Below, piece after piece: positions 1 to 7,804 of a DNA stretch of 23,171 bases. The translations under genes and the position numbers were made by a program. This DNA is from RGIG1993 sp964564225. Lineage in GTDB: Bacteria; Bacillota; Clostridia; Oscillospirales; CAG-272. The notes below the pieces were generated by a model. The model did not search any database. It was given only the letters and a program-made list of their open reading frames with translations, and was not told where the DNA came from. The first letter of the stretch is position 1. Each line of letters starts with the position of its first letter. The stretch covers positions 1 to 23,171 of the forward strand of contig CAZMAF010000025.1 in assembly GCA_964564225.1 (NCBI GenBank). Direction: 5' to 3'.

Positions 1-218
1 AGACATATTTCAAGCTGTGTTATGATGAAAAGCACCTTATCTCGATTTATGATACTGAGCGAGCTGAAAAAGAACATATTGATAGCAACATCAAATATCA
101 TATTGAATTTTTTAGAAATGGTCTTAATGCCATTATTAAGCTATGGCTTGCGGGCGGATGTCAGGAGACTCCCGATGAAATGGCAGAGATGTTAAAATCA
201 GAATACCGTGGCAGATAA
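1..218 (+). CDS. TetR/AcrR-type regulator, C-terminal fragment (runs off the left edge)
   Basis: The reading frame is open from base 3 to a TAA at 216-218 and gives 71 residues; the N-terminal part lies outside the window. The visible part is helical and ends with the motifs FFRNGLNAIIKLWLAGG and MAEMLKSEYRGR. To my eye this is the ligand-binding C-terminal domain found in a subgroup of clostridial TetR-family regulators. These proteins bind DNA with an N-terminal helix-turn-helix and are released by a small ligand, but no DNA-binding part is visible here. No effector or target gene can be deduced, because the downstream sequence is degraded. The assignment rests on resemblance only; a different all-helical regulator is possible. 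Confidence 0.55.
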   Translation, partial: TYFKLCYDEKHLISIYDTERAEKEHIDSNIKYHIEFFRNGLNAIIKLWLAGGCQETPDEMAEMLKSEYRGR

Positions 219-239
219 CGATGAAATTTTGCAAATCCC

Positions 240-267
240 TTGATTTTTGAAAACAGATTCATATAAT
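240..267 (+). promoter_or_regulatory. Candidate sigma-A promoter
   Basis: TTGATT at 240-245 and TATAAT at 262-267 are separated by 16 bp. It would transcribe the short frame at 291-436, which ends in the large palindrome at 417-469. No initiation data exist, and AT-rich DNA often contains such matches. Confidence 0.4.
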
Positions 268-290
268 ACTCTTGTCAGTGTGGTAACACG

Positions 291-436
291 ATGGCAACAA
301 AAGATCTAATGGCCCATATCTTATGCGATAATACAGATAATATAAATCCCACAAGCGAAAACACCCAAGCAAAATTGTTTAAGTTATGTTTTCAGGGAGC
401 GAGTGGGAATAATCGTATGATTCAAAAAGTGGCTTG
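291..436 (+). CDS. Short uncertain ORF, 48 residues
   Basis: An ATG at 291 opens a 48-codon frame ending with TGA at 434-436, starting with MATKDLMAHILCDNTDNI. I do not recognise a family. There is no convincing ribosome binding site before the ATG, and its last codons lie inside the left arm of the palindrome at 417-469. It could be a remnant, perhaps of the regulator that ends at 218, or simply chance. Apart from this frame, a promoter-like sequence and the palindrome, 219-557 shows nothing else. Confidence 0.2.
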
Positions 437-469
437 AAATTAAAAATTTCAAGCCACTTTTTGAATCAT
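417..469. repeat. 53-nt perfect inverted repeat, possible bidirectional terminator
   Basis: The 25-nt arms at 417-441 and 445-469 are exact reverse complements around a 3-nt AAA loop. The stem is AT-rich at its outer end and contains the GC-richer block GTGGCTTGAA. The right arm carries a T5 run inside the stem rather than after it. It could be a terminator read from either side, the end of a small non-autonomous element, or a cruciform-forming site. It interrupts a stretch with no clear gene. Confidence 0.6.
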
Positions 470-557
470 TAAAAATTAACGGGATAAAGTTTTTGGTTTC
501 ATTTTGATATTTGTATGTCAACAACCAATGTGTTAAAAGTATGTTTGGTAGGTATAT

Positions 558-1166
558 ATGACGATTAAAGAAACGATAATGCTTTATATAAAACAATATC
601 CCGGATCGACTGACACTGATATAGAGAAGCACCTGCAGAAAGCGTGTCAAATCATTAATCAAGCTTGTAGAGAATTAGAAACTGAAGGGTATTTAATCTG
701 ACGGAATAATTCAGAAAAAGATGGACTTATTGGAAATTATCCGGTGGATAAATCCCATAGTGCTAAGTATCAAAAAGAGGTTAATCGGAACAAATTACAT
801 TCGTTATAAGAGGAAGATATAAAGCGTATTTTTGTTAATTATCTCACTGAAAATGGTTGGAATGTTAGAGTTGCTTGGGGTCATCAAAAAGGAATAGATA
901 TTGATGCCATTAAGGGATGTGAACGATGGATAATTGAAGTTAAAGGTCCTGGATCAAGGCCGCCAATGCGAGTAAATTATTTTACTGGTATTCTGGGCGA
1001 AACTTTGCAAAGAATGGATGATTGTAAGGCAAGATATTTTATAGCGTTTCCTGATTTGGAGAAGTATCGGAAATTGTGGGACAAATTATCAACTTTGGCA
1101 AAAAAGAGAACGACTATTGATTTAATTCTTGTAGATGAAAACGGAAATATTTGCTTTAATGAATAA
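558..1166 (+). pseudogene. Degraded winged-helix + PD-(D/E)XK nuclease-like gene with two in-frame stops
   Basis: One reading frame from ATG 558 (after GGTAGG) to TAA 1164-1166 makes sense throughout but is broken by TGA at 699-701 and TAA at 807-809. The first 47 residues (MTIKETIMLYIKQYPGSTD onward) look like a helix-turn-helix/winged-helix domain ending in ACRELETEGYLI. The last ~120 residues contain GIDIDAIKG followed by WIIEVKGPG, the spaced D...(E)xK pattern of PD-(D/E)XK nucleases of the Mrr/restriction-endonuclease-like kind. An intact version would be about 202 residues. The longest surviving piece that starts with ATG is 966-1166 (66 aa), which begins after the putative active-site motif. 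A defence or DNA-repair role of the ancestor is inference. Two separate stop codons make a single sequencing error unlikely. Confidence 0.65.
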
Positions 1167-1192
1167 CTTTCCGTGAAAATATTACAAGTTAT

Positions 1193-1236
1193 ATACGTAA
1201 CCCCCACGGCCTCATCAAGCCGTGGGAGTTACGTAT
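1193..1236. terminator. Long GC-rich hairpin between convergent units
   Basis: The arms 1193-1210 and 1219-1236 pair at 17 of 18 positions around the loop CTCATCAA; the core is CCCACGGC/GCCGTGGG. It sits between the end of the degraded nuclease-like gene (1166) and the 3' end of lacZ (1322, minus), so it may terminate both. There is no strong T-run on either side, so a foldback like those at IS200/IS605-type ends or a REP-like repeat is an alternative. Confidence 0.5.
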
Positions 1237-1321
1237 TATGAGTGCGATTTAAAGTCAGATTGGTAGACGGCGTAGTTCAATTCTTATAAAATGAGAATCG
1301 TATCGGTTGGGGTAGGATGGA

Positions 1322-4300
1322 TTATTGTGTGATTTTTTTACTTTCGGAAAAGAAATCGGTGTCATTTGAAAAAATGGGTTTTAGTGCAAAGGTGAATTCA
1401 AATTCTTTTTCATTCAATTGATATTTTTCTGAAAGCGCAGGACCGCAGGAATTGGATCCACAACCGCTTTGCTTGTAGTCAATATAGACGAAGGTGCGGC
1501 GGTCGGGGATGAGTTCATAATGATGTCGTGTTTCGGTCAGGGTTTCTGCCGAATAATGCTGGGCGTTGAATGTGAATGTGCTGTCCGATGCAAACAGTAA
1601 GCCGTGACCTGCATAACTCCACACTGATGCCCATTCGGTGTCTACGTGGGCAGAATTTTCTTGCGGTCTTACGTAAGGCTCAAAATTATCGCTGACGTTT
1701 TTCTGATAGAGTCCCATACGAGCGGCGAGCTTTTTATCGGTGTAGGCTTCCATTGGCCCCATGCCGAAATATGCCATTTTTTCTGAATTTTCAGGCATTA
1801 CGATACGCATACCGTAACGAGGTAAGAAAGGGTTTTCAATATCTACTGATACTTTTTGAGAGACCTGAAGCTCACCGGTACTCTTAACGGTATAGTTGAT
1901 AGAGGTTTTTAAGATAGGGCGTTTTGCCGCAGCGGTTAAGGCAAGATGCGCTGTCAGTGTGACGGTATTATTGCTTGCACTGATCGGCGATACTTCGTAA
2001 CATTTGATGAAGCTTTGGTGATAACCTCGCGATTTCCAATTGCGTTGGATATTGCGGTCGTTGTCAATCGGTGCGCGCCATATAGTTGGGATCATAGGTT
2101 CGTTAAGAAGCTCTTTTCCGTTATCGGCAAGGGAAACGAGAAGTCCTTGATAGCGATCAAACGTGTATACGGTTTCGGAAGCGGTGACCGTAATGTAGCG
2201 GTCGTTTTCTGTGATGGTAGGCGCGGATGTAGTCGCGCAGGGAAGCGGTATTTCATCCTCTGTCGGAATTTCAAACTGATAGGAGCAAAGTTCGTGGAGG
2301 GGTTCGGCATACGGAGTCAGGGCGTTGAGACGCGCCGTAAAAGTGATAAAGGCTCTTCCCGTCAGATGTTCAGGCATTTCAATACAGAAAGCTGTGCTTG
2401 TCGTAGGTGCTAGTGCGGTATCTGTTAAAGTTTTGGTTATAATCGGTTTTCCGTTTCGCTCAATTGTATAAGTGATCGTTACATCGGACAGGTTGGTGAA
2501 ATAGCGATAATTCGTCAGGCGGAAAACGCCATTGGCAATGTTTTCGGCAGTAATCAGTAGTGGCGCGTAGATCTGCTTGGCTTCGAGCATACCGGTGTGT
2601 AGCTTTCTATCAGGATACACAAGCCCGTCTACGCAGAAGTTTCCGTCATTGGGGTTGTCGTTGAAATCGCCGCCGTAAGTAAACTTGGGGTGGAGCTGTT
2701 CGTCGGTAAGAGCGACTGAGTGATCAAGCATTTCCCAGATACATCCGCCTGCAAAGCGATCACTCGAGCGAATTACCGCCCAATAATCAGCAAGATCGCC
2801 CGGTCCGTTGCCCATCGCATGAGAGTATTCGCATTGAAAGAAGGGAAGATCATCGTTATCAGAATTGTTAATAAAGTCAACCATTTCGTCAGGTCGCGCG
2901 TACATTCTGCTTTCAACGTTTAAAAGCTTTTCTGCGGTGTTTATATATTCTTCGGGGGTGCGATTGTGGTTACAACCTTCGTAATGCACAAGACGGGAGG
3001 GGTCGCGTTTTTTAATAAAGCGAGCCATCCGGCGATGATTTTCCCCGTAAGAGGCTTCGTTGCCAAGCGACCACATCAAAATTGATACGTGATTCTTGTC
3101 TCGTTCAAGCATACGCTCTGCACGATCGAGAAATGCTTTTTCCCAAAGGGGATCATTCGTAATGCGTGTTTTGCCCGCATCAAACATGCCGTGCGATTCG
3201 AGATCCGCTTCGTCAATCATATAAATGCCATATTGATCGCAAAGGGCGGGAAAACGCGGATCGTTGGGATAATGGGAGGTTCTGACAGTGTTAATATTGT
3301 TTTGTTTCATAATCAGAACGTCATCAAGCATGCTATCCATAGGTGTTGCTGATCCGAGATAAGGGTGGCTATCGTGACGGTTAACACCTTTGAGTTTGAC
3401 GGGTTTTCCATTAATGAGAAGTACGCCGTTTTGGGTTTTAAATTCACGAAAGCCGATGCGCTGTGCGATATATTCGCTGCCTGCGGTGATCAGGAGTGTG
3501 TAAAGATAGGGATTTTCATCACTCCAAAGAATCGGATTGTTAACAATTGCGTTGATATTGCGACTACCTGATGCTACAATGTTGTTGTTATAATCAAGAA
3601 GAACCCAAGAAAAGTCAAGTTTGTTGCTGGTTGTCACATCGACTGTTAGCTCGGCTTTTTTGAAATCCTCAAGAAGTTGAGTTTTGACGAAATAATCCTG
3701 TATACACACAGGATCGCGATAGAGAAGATAGACTTCACGAATAATGCCGGATGTGCGCCATTTATCCTGACATTCAAGATATGAGCCGTCGCACCATTTG
3801 AAGACAAGAACTATAATATCGTTGATGCCTTCGTGAATGTAGGGCGTAATATTGAATTCTGATGTTGTATGTGTTACTTGGCTGTAACCGATGAGGGTGT
3901 GGTTGATATAGAGATAAAAACAGGAGTCTACCCCCTCAAAATTGATGAAAACATCTTTGTTTTCAAGGGCTTCTGTTGCAACGGTAAAGGTACGATGATA
4001 GAGTCCGCAAGGGTTGTGATCGGGAACGTGAGGCGGATCGCAGGGAAAAGGATACTGAACATTAATATAGTTCGGCACGTCGTAGCCTTTGTCTGTAATG
4101 TATTGCCAGCTCATCGGGACGGGAATTTTGTCATAGTCAAGCGTGTAATCTTTTTGTGTGAAATCAATGAGATCAAGAGCAGAAGGAAAAAAATGAAAGT
4201 CCCATTCGCCACAGAGCGATTTGAAATAACGGCTTTCGGCGCGGTTATCCTTTTGCGCAGCCGCAGCGCTGTGATAGGGAATAAAATAGGCGCGCGGAGC

Positions 4301-4357
4301 TTCGCAGTTTACATGCAACGCAGCAAGACTTTTGTGATACGTTAATTTTTCAATCAT
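1322..4357 (-). CDS. lacZ: Beta-galactosidase, glycoside hydrolase family 2 (LacZ type)
   Basis: This 1011-residue protein is full length for the long LacZ class. It hydrolyses terminal beta-galactosides such as lactose by a retaining mechanism, in the cytoplasm, as no signal peptide is present. Domains in order: jelly-roll sugar-binding domain (about 40-205), immunoglobulin-like domain (207-305), TIM barrel (307-590), a second beta domain, and the large C-terminal Bgal_small domain (about 715-1000). The acid/base is Glu434 in WSLGNEASYG and the nucleophile is Glu510 in FFQCEYSHAMGNGPG; NRHDSHP and TSHYPNDPRF are also typical. AAAGGA lies about 8 nt before ATG 4357. It is transcribed away from the AEC carrier gene, and no sugar-specific permease is adjacent. 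The family is certain; the natural substrate is not proven. Confidence 0.95.
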   Translation of the reverse strand: MIEKLTYHKSLAALHVNCEAPRAYFIPYHSAAAAQKDNRAESRYFKSLCGEWDFHFFPSALDLIDFTQKDYTLDYDKIPVPMSWQYITDKGYDVPNYINVQYPFPCDPPHVPDHNPCGLYHRTFTVATEALENKDVFINFEGVDSCFYLYINHTLIGYSQVTHTTSEFNITPYIHEGINDIIVLVFKWCDGSYLECQDKWRTSGIIREVYLLYRDPVCIQDYFVKTQLLEDFKKAELTVDVTTSNKLDFSWVLLDYNNNIVASGSRNINAIVNNPILWSDENPYLYTLLITAGSEYIAQRIGFREFKTQNGVLLINGKPVKLKGVNRHDSHPYLGSATPMDSMLDDVLIMKQNNINTVRTSHYPNDPRFPALCDQYGIYMIDEADLESHGMFDAGKTRITNDPLWEKAFLDRAERMLERDKNHVSILMWSLGNEASYGENHRRMARFIKKRDPSRLVHYEGCNHNRTPEEYINTAEKLLNVESRMYARPDEMVDFINNSDNDDLPFFQCEYSHAMGNGPGDLADYWAVIRSSDRFAGGCIWEMLDHSVALTDEQLHPKFTYGGDFNDNPNDGNFCVDGLVYPDRKLHTGMLEAKQIYAPLLITAENIANGVFRLTNYRYFTNLSDVTITYTIERNGKPIITKTLTDTALAPTTSTAFCIEMPEHLTGRAFITFTARLNALTPYAEPLHELCSYQFEIPTEDEIPLPCATTSAPTITENDRYITVTASETVYTFDRYQGLLVSLADNGKELLNEPMIPTIWRAPIDNDRNIQRNWKSRGYHQSFIKCYEVSPISASNNTVTLTAHLALTAAAKRPILKTSINYTVKSTGELQVSQKVSVDIENPFLPRYGMRIVMPENSEKMAYFGMGPMEAYTDKKLAARMGLYQKNVSDNFEPYVRPQENSAHVDTEWASVWSYAGHGLLFASDSTFTFNAQHYSAETLTETRHHYELIPDRRTFVYIDYKQSGCGSNSCGPALSEKYQLNEKEFEFTFALKPIFSNDTDFFSESKKITQ

Positions 4358-4392
4358 AAGAAAATCCTTTGCCTTTTTGTTTTGTAAAAATG

Positions 4393-4421
4393 ATTATAAC
4401 ATTTGTTAGATGTAAATGCAA
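4393..4421 (-). promoter_or_regulatory. Promoter of lacZ
   Basis: On the minus strand TTGCAT (4416-4421) and TATAAT (4393-4398) are separated by 17 bp and lie about 36-64 bp upstream of the lacZ start. This is a good sigma-A match. Confidence 0.65.
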
Positions 4422-4488
4422 TTATTTTTGTTTAATTTCTGATTTATTTTTTTTAGAGATTTTGATTGAAAATAGTTATACTGAAAAA

Positions 4489-4509
4489 ATTGCACATAGC
4501 GCTTGCAAT
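4489..4509. promoter_or_regulatory. Candidate operator in the lacZ/AEC divergent region
   Basis: ATTGCA (4489-4494) and TGCAAT (4504-4509) form an exact inverted repeat with a 9-bp centre containing AGCGC. It covers the -35 box of the rightward promoter (4503-4508), so a bound protein would block that promoter. The centre resembles LacI-family or catabolite-type operators only loosely. Confidence 0.35.
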
Positions 4510-4532
4510 CAAGGTTAGCGGTATGATATAAT
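4503..4532 (+). promoter_or_regulatory. Promoter of the AEC carrier gene
   Basis: TTGCAA (4503-4508) and TATAAT (4527-4532) are separated by 18 bp and lie about 47 bp before the start at 4579. Confidence 0.6.
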
Positions 4533-4578
4533 AACATTATAAAATAATTGTGATATTAGATTTTGGAAAGTAGTTTTT

Positions 4579-5505
4579 ATGGGATTTACGATTGCTTTGT
4601 CTAACGTATTGATTACGTTGTTTTATATTTTCCCCGGTGTCGTGATAACTAAAATGAAAAAGGTAACGCCGGAGCATTTGCCAACGCTGTCTGCGCTTTT
4701 GATTTACGTCGGTACACCGTTTATGGAAATATCGTCGTTTATGTCACTGACGTATACGAAGCAAGGATTTTTGAATATGGGAATCTTTTTTGCACTTACG
4801 TTTGTGTTGCAGTTTTTGTTTATTCTCATTTTCGTTTGTTTTTTTCACAAGCTTTTTAAAGATAGTAAATACCGTATGTTGACGATTGCTTCAGTTATGG
4901 GCAACGTAGGTTTTTTTGGTCTTCCGATCGTGCGGGCTTTGTTTCCTGATAATCCTGAAGTCACAGCCTATGCCACTATTTTTGCGGTTTCGATGAATAT
5001 TCTTGTGTTTACTGTTGGTATATACTGTCTGACAGGCGACCGCAAATACATATCTTTGAAATCGGCGTTTTTCAATCCTAATGTCTTTGGTCTTATTTTA
5101 GCACTTCCGTTTTATTTTTTTAATTTGAGATTGGTGTTGCCGTCGGTTTTGATCCGCGCTATTCAAATTATCGGCGACATGACCACGCCGCTTTGCATGT
5201 TTATTTTGGGCATACGATTGGCTTCAACGCCGTTAAAGCGCATTTTTGCCACTCCGATGGTATATGTGATTGCATTGATGAAATTGGTTGTATATCCGTT
5301 GTTTAGTTATGCGCTTGTTTATTTTTTGCCTGTTGATCCGACGATCAAGGCATCAATTCTTGTGCTTTCTTCGACACCGTGTGCGGCGGTGATTTTGTCG
5401 CTTGCGGAAATTCATAGATCCAATTCAGAAATTGCCGCGAACTGTATTTTGATTACGACATTGTTTTGTTTCTTGACAATCCCGACGTTAACGTTGCTAT
5501 TATAG
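4579..5505 (+). CDS. AEC-family membrane carrier (auxin efflux carrier-like)
   Basis: This 308-residue protein is almost entirely hydrophobic, with about ten membrane segments arranged as two five-helix halves; this is the usual size for the bacterial AEC/Mem_trans family. Typical segments are LPTLSALLIYVGTPFMEISS near the N-terminus, VMGNVGFFGLPIVRALFPDN in the middle, and SSTPCAAVILSLAEIH near the C-terminus. Bacterial relatives export or exchange carboxylates such as malate, lactate or amino acids; the name refers to plant homologues and says nothing about auxin here. GGAAAG about 10 nt before ATG 4579 is the likely ribosome binding site. It is divergent from lacZ and ends at a terminator shared with the antiporter gene. 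Export of a fermentation acid would fit, but the substrate is unknown. Confidence 0.85.
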   Translation: MGFTIALSNVLITLFYIFPGVVITKMKKVTPEHLPTLSALLIYVGTPFMEISSFMSLTYTKQGFLNMGIFFALTFVLQFLFILIFVCFFHKLFKDSKYRMLTIASVMGNVGFFGLPIVRALFPDNPEVTAYATIFAVSMNILVFTVGIYCLTGDRKYISLKSAFFNPNVFGLILALPFYFFNLRLVLPSVLIRAIQIIGDMTTPLCMFILGIRLASTPLKRIFATPMVYVIALMKLVVYPLFSYALVYFLPVDPTIKASILVLSSTPCAAVILSLAEIHRSNSEIAANCILITTLFCFLTIPTLTLLL

Positions 5506-5549
5506 TTGAAATAACGACATAGATGCGGTGCAAATTAGCTTGTTTATGT

Positions 5550-5588
5550 AAAAAGCCTTACCATTCTAAATGAATGGCAAGGCTTTTT
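5550..5588. terminator. Bidirectional terminator between convergent genes
   Basis: AAAAAGCCTTaCCATT (5550-5565) and AATGGcAAGGCTTTTT (5573-5588) pair at 15 of 16 positions around a 7-nt loop. T-runs lie on both strands. It separates the AEC gene (ends 5505) from the antiporter gene (ends 5598, minus). Confidence 0.85.
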
Positions 5589-5597
5589 GTGGTACTA

Positions 5598-6893
5598 TTA
5601 GGCGCTTTTTTTCTGCGCCATTTCTTTTTTTGCAATATCGCGGGCAGAGGTTTTTCCTTCTTCATCAATTTCACCTGCTTTGGCGAGTGCGATTTTGGTA
5701 AGAAGGGGACCAATGAGTTCGTAGATTAATACGCTGAAAAGGGTAATATTGGCTACGATGCTACCAATTTCGCCCAGCTCCTTGGCTTTTAGCGCCATGC
5801 CAAGCGCTACGCCTGCTTGTGGCAGAAGTGTTATTCCGAGATATTTTTGAATATTTGCGTCACAATTTGAGAGTTTTGAGGAAATGCTTGCGCCGAAATA
5901 TTTACCGAGAGAGCGGGTAACAATATAGACGATACCGATTAATACGACAACGCCATCTGAGAATACCGAAAGCTCGAGTTCTGCGCCACTGAGGACAAAA
6001 AAGAGAATGAAAAGCGGCGCGGTCCAACGGTCGATCCTGTCCATAAGTTCTTCTGAGAAATCGCAGACGTTGCAGAATACTGTTCCGAGCATCATACAGA
6101 CCAAAAGAGAAGAAAATGTAATATGTATACGTCCGATCGGAATTGGAGAAAGCTTGGAAAGTGCTACTGTCATTATAACAAAGGTAACACTCATTGCCAA
6201 GCGTTTGGAACGGGAATGGAAGAATTTTTCACAGAATGAGAAGAGATATCCCATAACCGCGCCAAGAATGAGGGAACATACGACTTCAAGTATGGGCTCA
6301 AGTAAAACGGATATTAAATCGACTTGACCGTTTAAAAGCGCTTTAGCGATACCAAAAGAAATAGCAAAAAGGACAAGTCCTACCGCATCATCAATCGCGA
6401 CAACAGGGAGCAGAATGTTGGTAACAGGCCCTTGTGCTTTATACTGCCGAACGACCATTAAAGTTGCGGCAGGTGCGGTTGCTGAGGCTACAGCGCCAAG
6501 TATGATGGCTGCCGGCAGAGGTAACGCTGTGGGAATAGCAAAATGGAGACCGATTAATGCGGCATCAACAAGAACGGTTGCAAATACTGCTTGAAAAATA
6601 CCGACAACGGTTGCTTGTTTGCCAATTTGTTTTAATTGCGAAAGACGGAATTCATTACCGATTGAAAACGCTATGAATCCGAGAGCGAGATCGGATAAGA
6701 GGGAAAATTGTTTTACGTTTTCCATGCTGGTAAAACCAAGTCCGTCTATGCCGAGTGCGCCGAGAAGAAAGGGACCGATCAAAATACCTGCAACGAGGTA
6801 TGCGGTAACTGCGGGGAGCTGAGCTAATTTAGCAAATCGTGATAGTATCAGACCTGCGAACAGCGCAATAGATAGCGAAAGAAGAATTTGCAT
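5598..6893 (-). CDS. Cation:proton antiporter of the CPA2 family (Kef/NapA/GerN-like), membrane domain only
   Basis: This 431-residue integral membrane protein has about 12-13 hydrophobic segments and is expected to exchange Na+ or K+ for protons across the cytoplasmic membrane. The key motif is VVAIDDAVGLVLFA, with the paired aspartates Asp168-Asp169 of electrogenic CPA2 exchangers. GAVASATAPAATLMVV is the crossed unwound-helix region. No cytoplasmic RCK/TrkA-N nucleotide-binding domain follows, so it resembles NapA/GerN more than full-length KefB/KefC. The start is the ATG at 6893: GGAGG lies 5 nt before it, whereas the TTG 12 nt upstream overlaps that ribosome binding site. The C-terminus is short and charged. 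Ion specificity cannot be read from the sequence. Confidence 0.88.
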   Translation of the reverse strand: MQILLSLSIALFAGLILSRFAKLAQLPAVTAYLVAGILIGPFLLGALGIDGLGFTSMENVKQFSLLSDLALGFIAFSIGNEFRLSQLKQIGKQATVVGIFQAVFATVLVDAALIGLHFAIPTALPLPAAIILGAVASATAPAATLMVVRQYKAQGPVTNILLPVVAIDDAVGLVLFAISFGIAKALLNGQVDLISVLLEPILEVVCSLILGAVMGYLFSFCEKFFHSRSKRLAMSVTFVIMTVALSKLSPIPIGRIHITFSSLLVCMMLGTVFCNVCDFSEELMDRIDRWTAPLFILFFVLSGAELELSVFSDGVVVLIGIVYIVTRSLGKYFGASISSKLSNCDANIQKYLGITLLPQAGVALGMALKAKELGEIGSIVANITLFSVLIYELIGPLLTKIALAKAGEIDEEGKTSARDIAKKEMAQKKSA

Positions 6894-6934
6894 ATAAACC
6901 TCCAATATGTTTTTAGGCTTCTTTCTAAATGCGT

Positions 6935-6963
6935 ATTATAGCATTATTCAAGATATAAGTCAA
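6935..6963 (-). promoter_or_regulatory. Promoter of the antiporter gene
   Basis: On the minus strand TTGACT (6958-6963) and TATAAT (6935-6940) have a 17-bp spacer, about 42 bp before the start at 6893. Confidence 0.7.
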
Positions 6964-7090
6964 GGAATAAAATAGATAACTTTTGTCGTTTTCTTTACTT
7001 TATTTCGTGAATTGTGTCAAAATACGGGGATGTTATGCTGATTTCATAATAACAGAACGGATTGGTAATGTTTTAGGTGCAGATATATAA

Positions 7091-7130
7091 AAAAGACGCT
7101 GTGCAGAGAGGTATGCATCAAACGTCTTTT
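7091..7130 (-). terminator. Terminator after the phosphatidyltransferase gene
   Basis: AAAAGACG (7091-7098) and CGTCTTTT (7123-7130) form a stem with a smaller inner TGCA pairing. Read on the minus strand it ends in a run of T and lies 17 nt past the stop at 7147. Confidence 0.65.
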
Positions 7131-7146
7131 CAATTTGTGATAAGAA

Positions 7147-7725
7147 TTATTTATATGAAGATTTGTGATGAATAAGTCGTTGGATTCCTGATACCGTATA
7201 CAATAATGCGGATAAAAGCATTAGTAAAACAGAGCACAGAATCAGACAGCCGGAAAGTTCCTGCGGGATACTGTACCAGATGATGTGTAGGAATAGAACG
7301 GCGTAAAGCGTTACGGTGCATAATTTTCCGTGCCATTTGGCAGAAGGAACGATTTGAGTTTGGCGGATGGTTATGAATCCTATGATACCCGCGATCGTTT
7401 CTTTGATAAGAAGCATAAAAAAGGGAAGTAGCATAGAAGAAAAACGTGTGATCAAGCAGATCATAACGGCAAGCTGTGTCAGTTTATCGGCAATCGGATC
7501 AAACGCTTTTCCAAAATCGGTTATCATCTGAAGACGGCGTGCGATAAAGCCGTCTGCGATATCGGTGATCCCTGAAAGAAGCAGCAATAGTGCGCTAACA
7601 AAATAATTTTTTGTGAAACAGTATTGCCATACGATAAAAGGGATAAGACAGAGACGTAAAAAAGATAATAGATTCGGAATTGTGAATAATTTGTTAGTAG
7701 AGTTTTTAATTGTATCTGTGTTCAT
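7147..7725 (-). CDS. pgsA: CDP-alcohol phosphatidyltransferase, PgsA-like (phosphatidylglycerophosphate synthase)
   Basis: This 192-residue membrane enzyme is normal size for PgsA. It transfers a phosphatidyl group from CDP-diacylglycerol to an alcohol, most likely glycerol-3-phosphate, giving the precursor of phosphatidylglycerol and cardiolipin. The complete CDP-alcohol signature D-x2-D-G-x2-A-R-x8-G-x3-D-x3-D is seen in DIADGFIARR...TDFGKAFDPIAD (about residues 55-80). About five hydrophobic segments follow. GAGGTAA precedes ATG 7725. The gene lies 79 nt after the histidine kinase with no terminator between. A weak promoter (TTGAAA, 18 bp, TATAAA) may lie in that gap, so it may be co-transcribed or independent. 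A paralogue using another alcohol (inositol phosphate or serine) cannot be excluded, though the size and NLLSFLR start favour PgsA. Confidence 0.85.
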   Translation of the reverse strand: MNTDTIKNSTNKLFTIPNLLSFLRLCLIPFIVWQYCFTKNYFVSALLLLLSGITDIADGFIARRLQMITDFGKAFDPIADKLTQLAVMICLITRFSSMLLPFFMLLIKETIAGIIGFITIRQTQIVPSAKWHGKLCTVTLYAVLFLHIIWYSIPQELSGCLILCSVLLMLLSALLYTVSGIQRLIHHKSSYK

Positions 7726-7804
7726 ATCGGTTACCTCGCTTTATAAACAATATAACCGATTTATTTCAATTTGATGTCAAACGGATATTAAAATTTATTG
7801 ATTT

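Noticed and set aside
384..662. Minus-strand 92-codon frame
   Set aside because: It runs through the perfect palindrome and overlaps the plus-strand nuclease-like frame; there is no ribosome binding site and no recognisable motif.
699..809. Selenocysteine or programmed readthrough at the TGA of the nuclease-like gene
   Set aside because: A second stop in the same frame is TAA, and no SECIS-like hairpin or cysteine/selenocysteine motif is visible, so simple decay is more likely.
3869..4345. 158-codon plus-strand frame, and a similar 155-codon one at 1946-2413
   Set aside because: Both lie fully antisense to lacZ, whose catalytic motifs and domain order are intact; they are shadow frames.
6894..6905. 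TTG start adding four residues to the antiporter (and the analogous TTG at 9552 for the response regulator)
   Set aside because: In both cases the TTG is part of the TTGGAGG ribosome binding site, and the ATG 12 nt later has correct spacing.
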